Part shown: piece after piece, positions 1-5,110 of the stretch
Numbering within the stretch: position 1 is the first letter of the stretch
Layout of the letters: each line of letters opens with the position of its first letter
From: Candidatus Firestoneibacteriota bacterium
GTDB lineage: Bacteria > JACRDZ01
Length of the DNA: 5,110 nt
Direction of reading: 5' to 3'
Assembly (NCBI GenBank): GCA_016212735.1
Contig: JACRDZ010000248.1
Coordinates: forward strand, 1 to 5,110
Notes under the pieces: model-generated
What the model was told of the DNA's origin: nothing
The model's database searches: none
The model's input: only the letters and a program-made list of their open reading frames with translations
Made by a program: the position numbers and the translations under genes

Positions 1-1443
1 CTTCTTAATCCTTCGCGTCGTGATCATAGCATTGATGCGCTTTCAATCGAGTATCTAGGGATTAAAAAATCTTCTCTTGAAGATTTAATTGGTAAAGGTA
101 AAAATAAAATTTCATTAGATCAAATTGAAATAAATTCTATTGCTGAATACTCTTCTGAAAATGCGGATATTATTATACAATTAAAGCAGTTATTTTTTTC
201 CAAATTGAAAGAGGAAAAGCTCGAATTAGTTTTTACTCAAATTGAAATACCTCTTATAACCGCATTATGCCATATTGAAATCAATGGAATTAAACTGGAT
301 ACAAATTATCTTAATGGCATAAAAGCACAGGTTGAGCTCATGTTAAAAAAATATGAAAAAGATATTTATGCTCTGGCAGGTGAAGAATTTAATATTAATT
401 CACCCCGCGAGTTAGGAAGAATATTATTTGATAAAATGGGATTGCCGGTGCAAAAAAAAGGTAAAACAGGATATTCAACCGATGTAGATGTGTTGGAAAA
501 ACTTTCTTCTTTTAATGATCTTCCATTACTTGCACTTAACTATCGTCAATTAATCAAACTTAACTCTACGTATGTAGATGCCCTGCCAAAACTTGTAAAT
601 CCGATTACAGGCAGACTTCATACATCACTAAATCAAACAATTACTGCAACAGGACGTTTATCAAGTTCAGAGCCTAATTTGCAAAATATTCCGGTACGTT
701 CGGAATTTGGTAAATCAGTACGAGGAGCATTTATTGCAGAGTCTAAAAAGTGGCAGCTTATATCAGGGGATTATTCGCAGATAGAGCTTTTATTTCTTGC
801 ACATTTTTCGCTTGATGAAAATTTAATGCAGGCATTTAAAAATGGTGAAGATATTCACATTCGCACGGCTTGTGAGCTTTTTAATGTTACTTCTGATAAA
901 GTTGATAGTAATCTAAGACGTATTGCAAAAACCATAAATTTCGGTATTGTATATGGCATGAGCGCTTTTGGTTTGGCTCGCGATCTCAAAATAAATCAAA
1001 CCGAAGCACAAATGTATATAGATAATTATTTCATCCGTTATGCAGGTGTGAAAAATTTTATCGATCAAACAATCAGTGAAGCTATTAAAAATGGATATGT
1101 CAGCACAATTATGGGAAGAAAAAGATATGTGCCTGAACTTGCAAATTCTAATAGAAATATACGAGAGTTCGGTGAAAGAATAGCTATTAATACCCCTCTT
1201 CAAGGCAGTGCAGCGGATTTAATTAAAATTGCAATGATAAAAATTTCGGATCAATTAATAGAAAAAAATTTAAAAACAAAAATAATATTGCAGGTACATG
1301 ATGAATTGATTTTTGAAGCGTCTGTTGAGGAAATAGATGAAGTTAGCATTCTAATAAAAAATACAATGGAACATGCTCTTTCACTAAATGTCCCCATTAG
1401 GGTAAATATGAAAAAAGGTAATAGCTGGTTGGAACTAGATTAA
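1..1443 (+). CDS. polA: DNA polymerase I, C-terminal part (5' end outside window)
   Basis: Template-directed DNA polymerase of repair and Okazaki-fragment processing. The frame is open from base 1, so the apparent TTG start at 205 is not real; 480 C-terminal residues are visible and the 5' nuclease domain is off the left edge. Visible residues 1-67 are the end of the 3'-5' exonuclease-like domain; the rest is the polymerase domain. Seen: the TATGRLSS...PNLQNIPVR block; motif A DYSQIEL with catalytic Asp at residue 257 (base 769); motif B RRIAKTINFGIVYG with Arg306, Lys310, Phe314 and Tyr318; motif C QVHDELIFE with catalytic Asp434 (base 1300). Two sites are odd. The Asp of exonuclease motif III (YxxxD) is Asn at residue 54, and the Arg normally following DYSQIEL is Leu at residue 264. 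Proofreading may therefore be lost, but the other exonuclease motifs are not visible. It ends tail to tail with prfA. Confidence 0.97.
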   Translation, partial: LLNPSRRDHSIDALSIEYLGIKKSSLEDLIGKGKNKISLDQIEINSIAEYSSENADIIIQLKQLFFSKLKEEKLELVFTQIEIPLITALCHIEINGIKLDTNYLNGIKAQVELMLKKYEKDIYALAGEEFNINSPRELGRILFDKMGLPVQKKGKTGYSTDVDVLEKLSSFNDLPLLALNYRQLIKLNSTYVDALPKLVNPITGRLHTSLNQTITATGRLSSSEPNLQNIPVRSEFGKSVRGAFIAESKKWQLISGDYSQIELLFLAHFSLDENLMQAFKNGEDIHIRTACELFNVTSDKVDSNLRRIAKTINFGIVYGMSAFGLARDLKINQTEAQMYIDNYFIRYAGVKNFIDQTISEAIKNGYVSTIMGRKRYVPELANSNRNIREFGERIAINTPLQGSAADLIKIAMIKISDQLIEKNLKTKIILQVHDELIFEASVEEIDEVSILIKNTMEHALSLNVPIRVNMKKGNSWLELD

Positions 1444-1446
1444 TCT

Positions 1447-2520
1447 CTACTCCGATGCTCTATTTTTAAGTTTTTCAGTTTGATCAAAAGTGATTAAGGC
1501 TTCAATCATATCATCAATTTCACCATCCATAAATTCACTCAAACGATATAAAGTTAATCCTATGCGGTGATCGGTAATTCTGTTTTGCGGGAAATTATAT
1601 GTACGAATTTTTTCGCTTCTATCTCCTGAACCAACCTGCAATTTTCGTGTCATTGAGCGTTCTTTTTCAGCGTCTTCCTGTTCTTTTTCCAATAGACGCG
1701 CTTTTAAAACACGCAATGCTTTGGCTTTATTCTTATGCTGAGATTTTTCATCCTGACATTGCACAACCATATTTGTCGGGATATGCGTTACTCTGACCGC
1801 AGAATCAGTTGTATTAACACTTTGTCCTCCGGGTCCTCCTGATCTATATACATCTATTCGCAGATCTTTCGGATCGATTTCTATTTCAACATCTTCTGCT
1901 TCAGGTAATACGGCAACTGTGACAGCAGAAGTATGTACTCTGCCTTGCGCTTCTGTAGCAGGAACACGCTGCACACGATGTGTGCCGCTTTCGTATTTCA
2001 TTCTGCTGAAAACTTTGTACCCGTCAACAGCAAATACAATTTCTTTAAATCCGCCAATTCCTGTCGGATTTGAACTTAAAATTTCTATTTTCCATTTGCG
2101 TTTTTCAGCATAACGGTTATACATACGAAATAATTCGCTTGCAAATAATGCTGATTCATCTCCGCCTGTACCTGCTCGGATTTCAACAATCGTATTTTTA
2201 TCATCTTTCGGGTCTTTTGGCAGAAGAAGTACGGTTAATTCTTTTTCAATCTGTGATTTTTTAGGCTCAAGTTCACTGAGTTCATTATGTGCCATAGTAA
2301 TTAGTTCTTTATCATGTTCATTATCAATAATAAATCTTGATTCGGTTATATGATTTAATACTTTTTTGTACTCAGCGAATTTATTTATAATTTCAGTCAT
2401 ATCAGAATATGTTTTGCTGTATTCTTTGAATTTTTTTTGATCATTTATCACTTCCTGCAAACTTAATTTTTTTTCCAGATCAAAATATTTATTTTCTAAT
2501 TCTTGCAATTTTTCTAACAT
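1447..2520 (-). CDS. prfA: Peptide chain release factor 1 (RF1)
   Basis: Class I release factor that recognises UAA and UAG stop codons in the ribosomal A site and triggers peptidyl-tRNA hydrolysis in the cytoplasm. It is complete at 357 residues, the normal family length. The N-terminal about 100 residues are helical and charged. The stop-codon recognition tripeptide is PAT at residues 187-189, in the context HRVQRVPATEAQGRVHTSA; this is the RF1 form, whereas RF2 has SPF. The catalytic GGQ loop is at 231-233 in RSGGPGGQSVNTTDSAVR, and the C-terminal RTYNFPQNRITDHRIG block is intact. The ATG is preceded on the minus strand by AAAGGAA (2529-2535), 8 bases away, which supports this start. The usual partner prmC, which methylates the GGQ glutamine, is not next to it: the gene runs straight into the 3' end of polA. 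Confidence 0.98.
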   Translation of the reverse strand: MLEKLQELENKYFDLEKKLSLQEVINDQKKFKEYSKTYSDMTEIINKFAEYKKVLNHITESRFIIDNEHDKELITMAHNELSELEPKKSQIEKELTVLLLPKDPKDDKNTIVEIRAGTGGDESALFASELFRMYNRYAEKRKWKIEILSSNPTGIGGFKEIVFAVDGYKVFSRMKYESGTHRVQRVPATEAQGRVHTSAVTVAVLPEAEDVEIEIDPKDLRIDVYRSGGPGGQSVNTTDSAVRVTHIPTNMVVQCQDEKSQHKNKAKALRVLKARLLEKEQEDAEKERSMTRKLQVGSGDRSEKIRTYNFPQNRITDHRIGLTLYRLSEFMDGEIDDMIEALITFDQTEKLKNRASE

Positions 2521-2563
2521 TTTATATATTCCTTTATAAAATTATATTCATAAAATTTTATAA

Positions 2564-2592
2564 ATTATAGACTAAAACATCCGGTAAATAAA
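2564..2592 (-). promoter_or_regulatory. Probable sigma-70-type promoter of prfA
   Basis: On the minus strand a perfect TATAAT (2564-2569) lies 44 bases before the prfA ATG. A weak TTTATT (2587-2592) is placed 17 bases upstream of it as a possible -35. The spacing is ideal and the position fits a short leader, but the -35 matches the consensus at only three of six positions and the region is very AT-rich, so chance matches are common. This is an inference from sequence pattern alone. Confidence 0.45.
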
Positions 2593-2647
2593 GAAAAAAA
2601 TTTGTTTTTTAAATAAAGAAATACGCAATATTGTATGGTCAAAAGCT

Positions 2648-3350
2648 GTGTATGATTATGTTCTTAAAATCGATCCGCGAAATTTTGAATATATCATGTC
2701 ACTCCTCAAGAGGCTTAAAAAAAATCCGGATATAAAAATTTTAGTTGCTGATAATGATTTAAATTATAAAAATAAAATCGCAAAATTATTAAGAATACAT
2801 AAATATAAAGTTTATACTGCTTCTGATGGGGTAAAAGCCAAACAAATACTTGATAAACATCCTGATATAAAAATGGTTTTAACTGAGTTTAAAATACCTA
2901 AAATTGATGGATTTGCGCTTACTTATGCAATCCGTGAAAATTATAAAAAAGAAGATATGGCTGTTATTGGCATGACATCTTCCGATGATCCGATCCTATC
3001 AACCAGCTTTCTCAAGCATGGGGCTGATGATATTGTTCTTGAAAAAGTTGCCGGCATTCTAAGAAACAGAGTTCGCAAATCCGATCTTGTTGCTAGAATT
3101 GGCGGTGAGGAATTTTGTTTTTTAGCTGTTAATATGAAAAAAAAAATATGTATATAAAATATTTGATGATTTACGTAAAAAAATCGAAAAAACCAACATT
3201 GAAATCGGAGATGGAATTAAAATCAATATAACAGTAAGTATTGGTATTTTTAATATTTTTTTGCCAACTATAGATGAGATGGTAAAAAAAGCTGATGATC
3301 TATTATATGAGGCTAAAAAAAATGGCAGAAATATGATTGTAATGAATTAA
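2648..3350 (+). pseudogene. Remnant of a REC-REC-GGDEF response regulator (diguanylate cyclase)
   Basis: The intact ancestor would have been a two-receiver response regulator making cyclic di-GMP. Reading from a GTG at 2648, residues 1-24 (DYVLKIDPRNFEYI) look like the tail of a first receiver, and the similarity seems to begin slightly upstream, near 2618. Residues 28-128 are a second receiver. At GADD (125-128, bases 3020-3031) it jumps directly into the middle of a GGDEF domain: DIVLEKVAGILRNRVRKSDLVARIGGEEF, with the GGEEF signature at 152-156. The receiver's last strand and helix, the linker, and the GGDEF N-terminal half with its metal- and GTP-binding DxxxFKxxND segment are absent. The frame then breaks at an A10 run (3137-3146) and stops at 3155-3157. 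The rest of the GGDEF domain continues one frame over, from VYKIFDDLRKKIE to ADDLLYEAKKNGRN, ending with TAA at 3348-3350. No Shine-Dalgarno precedes the GTG. The receiver also has Glu80 at the phospho-Asp position. I judge it non-functional. Confidence 0.85.
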
Positions 3351-3353
3351 GCT

Positions 3354-3381
3354 GTAGAGACGCAAAATTTTGCGTCTCTAC
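3354..3381. repeat. Perfect 28-bp palindrome (hairpin; possible terminator or small dispersed repeat)
   Basis: Two 14-base arms, GTAGAGACGCAAAA and TTTTGCGTCTCTAC, abut with no spacer and no mismatch. As RNA this would fold into a 12-bp stem with an AAUU loop. ATTTTT follows one base after it (3383-3388), so on the + strand it resembles a Rho-independent terminator for the remnant gene, whose stop codon is 3 bases upstream. However, only 21 bases separate it from the next start codon, so no promoter fits between. It would therefore lie in the leader of the downstream operon, unless that operon is read through from upstream. From memory, similar GTAGAGACG...CGTCTCTAC palindromes are dispersed in many copies in some bacterial genomes, so a small mobile or REP-like repeat is an equally good reading. 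Confidence 0.75.
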
Positions 3382-3402
3382 GATTTTTGATAATGGTGAA
3401 TT

Positions 3403-3969
3403 ATGAAAAGCTTTGTTTTCTATTTTATTTTTTTATCCTTTTTCATATCCGGTATTTTATTCGCAAATGATGAAGATACGCCTGAACAAATTCAAAATGA
3501 GATTGAGCATGACAGGCGTTTATTAATAAAATCACCCGATAATGCTATTATATTAAATCGATTGGGATTTAATCTTTACAGACAGGGAAAGGATGATGAA
3601 GCTTTTAATTTATTTAACAGGACAATCAAATTAAATCCTAATCTATCAACACCATACAATAATTTGGGGGTTATTTTTTTAAAACGCAGAGATTACATAA
3701 AGGCTGAATATAATTTTAATATTTCCGCTCAGTTGGATTCTAATTCTGCCAAGCCTCTGTACAATCTTGCAGTTACATATTTTCGTCAAAAAAAATATTG
3801 GCAGGCAGCAAAAACATATTTAAAAAGTAAAAATACAGATGGATCTTATGTTAAACAGCGATATAATAAAACAAAAGCTAAAAATGAAATAAATAACCTT
3901 TTAAAAGAAGATCCTGATAATGAATATCTGCTTAAGATATCAAAGGAGTTAGATAAAAATGAACCATAA
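3403..3969 (+). CDS. Exported TPR protein
   Basis: A 188-residue protein of unknown specific function. Residues 1-21 form a signal peptide (MKSF, then a hydrophobic run to SGILFA) with a plausible signal peptidase I cut before NDEDTP, so the mature protein should be periplasmic or surface-associated. Three consecutive tetratricopeptide repeats follow at about 46-79 (NRLGFNLYRQGKDDEAFNLF), 80-113 (YNNLGVIFLKRRDYIKAEYNF) and 114-147 (YNLAVTYFRQKKYWQAAKTY). Such arrays are protein-binding scaffolds. The C-terminal 40 residues are charged and probably helical. The start is the ATG preceded by a modest GGTGA (3395-3399) only 3 bases away; an ATG at 3393 is out of frame. It is the first gene of a compact operon, and its 3' end overlaps the next ORF by 11 bases. 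The TPR call is secure; the role is not. Confidence 0.9.
   Translation: MKSFVFYFIFLSFFISGILFANDEDTPEQIQNEIEHDRRLLIKSPDNAIILNRLGFNLYRQGKDDEAFNLFNRTIKLNPNLSTPYNNLGVIFLKRRDYIKAEYNFNISAQLDSNSAKPLYNLAVTYFRQKKYWQAAKTYLKSKNTDGSYVKQRYNKTKAKNEINNLLKEDPDNEYLLKISKELDKNEP
3942..3948 (+). promoter_or_regulatory. Strong Shine-Dalgarno site for the 45-residue ORF
   Basis: AAAGGAG lies inside the 3' end of the upstream TPR gene, 10 bases before the ATG at 3959. It is the best ribosome-binding site in the operon. It is the main reason for accepting the following short ORF as a real gene, although G+A-rich lysine and glutamate codons could produce such a match by chance. Confidence 0.7.
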
Positions 3970-4096
3970 TTTGCTTATTTTTTTTATTATGCTTTTTTGT
4001 TTTTTTATTTCAAATAAATTGATGGCTGAAAATTCGGACGAATCATGGGACAACAATAAATATGTTATTAATAATATCAATGAAAAGGATAAATAA
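3959..4096 (+). CDS. Small exported protein (45 residues), unrecognised
   Basis: This short ORF fills the gap between the two TPR genes and would easily be missed. It starts at an ATG overlapping the upstream gene by 11 bases, 10 bases after AAAGGAG, and its TAA shares one base with the ATG of the next gene. That arrangement is typical of translational coupling. Residues 1-23 look like a signal peptide: MNHN, the hydrophobic core LLIFFIMLFCFFIS, then NKLMA with a plausible cleavage before ENSDE. The mature part would be only about 22 residues, acidic and asparagine-rich (ENSDESWDNNKYVINN...). If the segment is not cleaved it would instead be a single-pass inner-membrane peptide. The Cys at residue 14 is not in a convincing lipobox. 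I do not recognise a family. The alternative is that it is a spacer with a chance ORF, but the spacing and the signal argue against that. Confidence 0.7.
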   Translation: MNHNLLIFFIMLFCFFISNKLMAENSDESWDNNKYVINNINEKDK

Positions 4097-4938
4097 TGAA
4101 AAAAATTTCAATCGCACTTATTCTCGTATTTTTTTTATATAACTTAACTCGAGCTGAAGAAAATTTGGAATCATACAAAATGTTCGATTTTGCTGAAAAT
4201 CTATTCAAGGAAAAAGAATACTCAAAAGCAATTACCGAATACAAACGATTTATTTTCAATCATCCTGAAACTCCAAAAGTTATTGAAGCAAAATACAAAT
4301 TGGGACTTTGTTATTTTATGGGAGAAAAATGGGATACAGCAATCAAGGAATTTCAGCTGATTGCAAATGATTATCCTGACAAAGAAGAAGGTAAATTATC
4401 TTTAATTAAGCTGTCCGAATGCTATTTTGCAAAAAATGAATACATTCTTGCTATTAATGAATTGAATAATTTTATTGAAGATAATGCATCTGATAAAAGA
4501 ATAAAAAATATATATTTTAAAGCAGGGTTTTATTCATTATATGATAACAACATTGAAAAAGCGCAAGAAAAATTTAATAAAACAGATAATGCGGAATTAA
4601 AAAATACTCCGATTGAGTTTAGCAAATTGCCTCAAAAATCACCTATTGTAGCAGGAACACTTTCTGCAATTATTCCCGGAGCAGGACAATTTTATATCAA
4701 ACGTTATTCGGACGGAATTTATTCATTTATACTAAATGGTATTTTTATTTGGGGTGCTGTCGAATCATTTAAAAACGATCAAAATGTTGCCGGAGGAATT
4801 ATTACTTTTTTTGAATTAGGCTGGTATTCGGGAAATATTTATAATGCTATTAGTAATGCTCATAAATTTAACAAACGAACAAAAATAGATTTCTTAAAAA
4901 AATTGGATGAGAAATATTCATCTTTTGAAACAAATTAG
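4096..4938 (+). CDS. Exported TPR protein with hydrophobic C-terminal domain
   Basis: A 280-residue protein. Residues 1-20 are a signal peptide (MKKISIALILVFFLYNLTRA, cut before EENLES). Residues 27-131 hold three TPR-like hairpins in the style of BamD and YbgF/CpoB, with FAENLFKEKEYSKAITEYKRF, YKLGLCYFMGEKWDTAIKEF and LSECYFAKNEYILAINELNNF. The C-terminal half changes character. SPIVAGTLSAIIPGAGQFYI (182-201), DGIYSFILNGIFIWGAVESF (206-225) and AGGIITFFELGWYSGNIYNA (232-251) give two or three hydrophobic helices with conserved-looking Gly/Pro motifs. PGAGQFY...G resembles TM2-like domains, so this end is probably membrane-embedded. The last 25 residues are charged. The start is supported by AAAAGGA (4083-4089) 6 bases upstream and a one-base overlap with the preceding stop. 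A role in envelope assembly or protein-complex scaffolding is plausible but inferred. Confidence 0.9.
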   Translation: MKKISIALILVFFLYNLTRAEENLESYKMFDFAENLFKEKEYSKAITEYKRFIFNHPETPKVIEAKYKLGLCYFMGEKWDTAIKEFQLIANDYPDKEEGKLSLIKLSECYFAKNEYILAINELNNFIEDNASDKRIKNIYFKAGFYSLYDNNIEKAQEKFNKTDNAELKNTPIEFSKLPQKSPIVAGTLSAIIPGAGQFYIKRYSDGIYSFILNGIFIWGAVESFKNDQNVAGGIITFFELGWYSGNIYNAISNAHKFNKRTKIDFLKKLDEKYSSFETN

Positions 4939-5046
4939 TAAAATCAAGCGATACCATGCAACAAGTTCAAAGTTTCAAAATAGACAGGGTGTGCGACAAA
5001 TTTGCTAGTAATATTATTAATGATATTTGCTATTTTTTTATCTTTC

Positions 5047-5110
5047 ATTCTTAGCGAAGCGAAGAATCTGTTTCTAAAGCTATGAAAGCAGATTCTTAGC
5101 TTCGCTCAGA
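5047..5110. repeat. Imperfect inverted repeat at the right edge, possibly a dispersed repeat
   Basis: The left arm 5053-5074 (AGCGAAGCGAAGAATCTG then TTTC) pairs with the right arm 5084-5106 (GAAAGCAGATTCTTAG then CTTCGCT) around a 9-base loop, with only a few bulges or mismatches. ATTCTTAGC also occurs directly repeated at 5047-5055 and 5092-5100, so the left arm can fold alone into a small ATTCTT/AAGAAT hairpin. The structure could act as a terminator after the TPR operon, but no T-run follows within the window. From memory, runs like TTCGCTTCGCTCAGAATGAC are a familiar dispersed repeat in several bacteria. The window stops at TTCGCTCAGA, so the outer boundary cannot be seen. Confidence 0.6.

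Noticed and set aside
205..1443. A complete 412-residue protein starting at TTG 205
   Set aside because: The same frame is open back to base 1 and the upstream residues continue the Pol I exonuclease-like domain (NPSRRDHS, GKGKN, YSSENAD), so this is an internal codon of a gene cut by the window edge.
1430..1500. A bidirectional terminator between polA and prfA
   Set aside because: No GC-containing inverted repeat is present; the T-rich bases 1461-1476 are simply lysine and asparagine codons of prfA read on the opposite strand.
913..2264. Open frames opposite or out of phase with polA and prfA (for example 913-1203 -, 1599-1796 +, 1919-2113 +, 2070-2264 +)
   Set aside because: They lie wholly inside strongly supported genes, show no recognisable domain and no convincing ribosome-binding site.
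2648..3157. An intact single-domain response regulator of 169 residues
   Set aside because: The start has no ribosome-binding site, the N-terminal residues belong to a preceding receiver, the C-terminus is a GGDEF fragment and the frame breaks at an A10 run while homology continues to 3350.
3959..4096. The microprotein as YidD or a small lipoprotein
   Set aside because: It lacks the cysteine and basic motifs and the roughly 70-residue length of YidD, and the Cys at residue 14 lies inside the hydrophobic core without a lipobox.
4077..4259. A 60-residue minus-strand ORF
   Set aside because: It is the antisense shadow of the signal-peptide end of the TPR protein at 4096-4938.
5000..5040. Direct repeat ATTTGCTA (5000-5007 and 5025-5032) followed by a T7 run, as a terminator or integration site
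   Set aside because: An 8-base A/T-rich repeat is expected by chance here, and the intervening AATATTATTAA/TTAATGATATT pairing is weak and all A/T, so it would not make a convincing terminator.

Overview
The window is an AT-rich stretch of bacterial chromosome. It holds two housekeeping genes, the remains of a signalling gene, and a short operon of exported proteins. The A/T-rich codon use, the TPR envelope proteins with signal peptides and the two-receiver diguanylate cyclase remnant suggest a low-GC, diderm-type bacterium. I cannot place it in a phylum from this sequence.

Layout. Bases 1-1443 (+) are the C-terminal 480 residues of DNA polymerase I, cut by the left edge of the window. Tail to tail with it, only 3 bases away, is prfA (1447-2520, -), a complete peptide chain release factor 1. 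The prfA promoter probably lies at 2564-2592. The next region, 2648-3350 (+), is the decayed remnant of a REC-REC-GGDEF response regulator (diguanylate cyclase). Its first receiver is missing. An internal deletion joins the second receiver to the middle of the GGDEF domain. The second receiver has lost its phospho-acceptor Asp, and an A10 run breaks the reading frame.

A perfect 28-bp palindrome (3354-3381) follows the remnant and lies 21 bases before the first gene of a tight three-gene operon. That operon encodes a periplasmic TPR protein (3403-3969), a 45-residue signal-peptide-bearing microprotein (3959-4096) and a TPR protein with a hydrophobic, probably membrane-embedded C-terminal domain (4096-4938). 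The genes overlap by 11 bases and then 1 base, each internal start has its own Shine-Dalgarno sequence, and all three products carry N-terminal export signals. They probably work together in the cell envelope, but their job is unknown.

The last 172 bases contain no gene. Bases 4939-5046 are AT-rich with nothing I can assign, and 5047-5110 holds an imperfect inverted repeat that runs into the right edge.

The points most worth a second look are the overlooked microprotein, substitutions at two normally conserved DNA polymerase I sites (the third exonuclease motif and polymerase motif A), the microhomology-like deletion scar in the signalling gene, and the palindrome placed in the operon leader. 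I see no strong case for an entirely new system.
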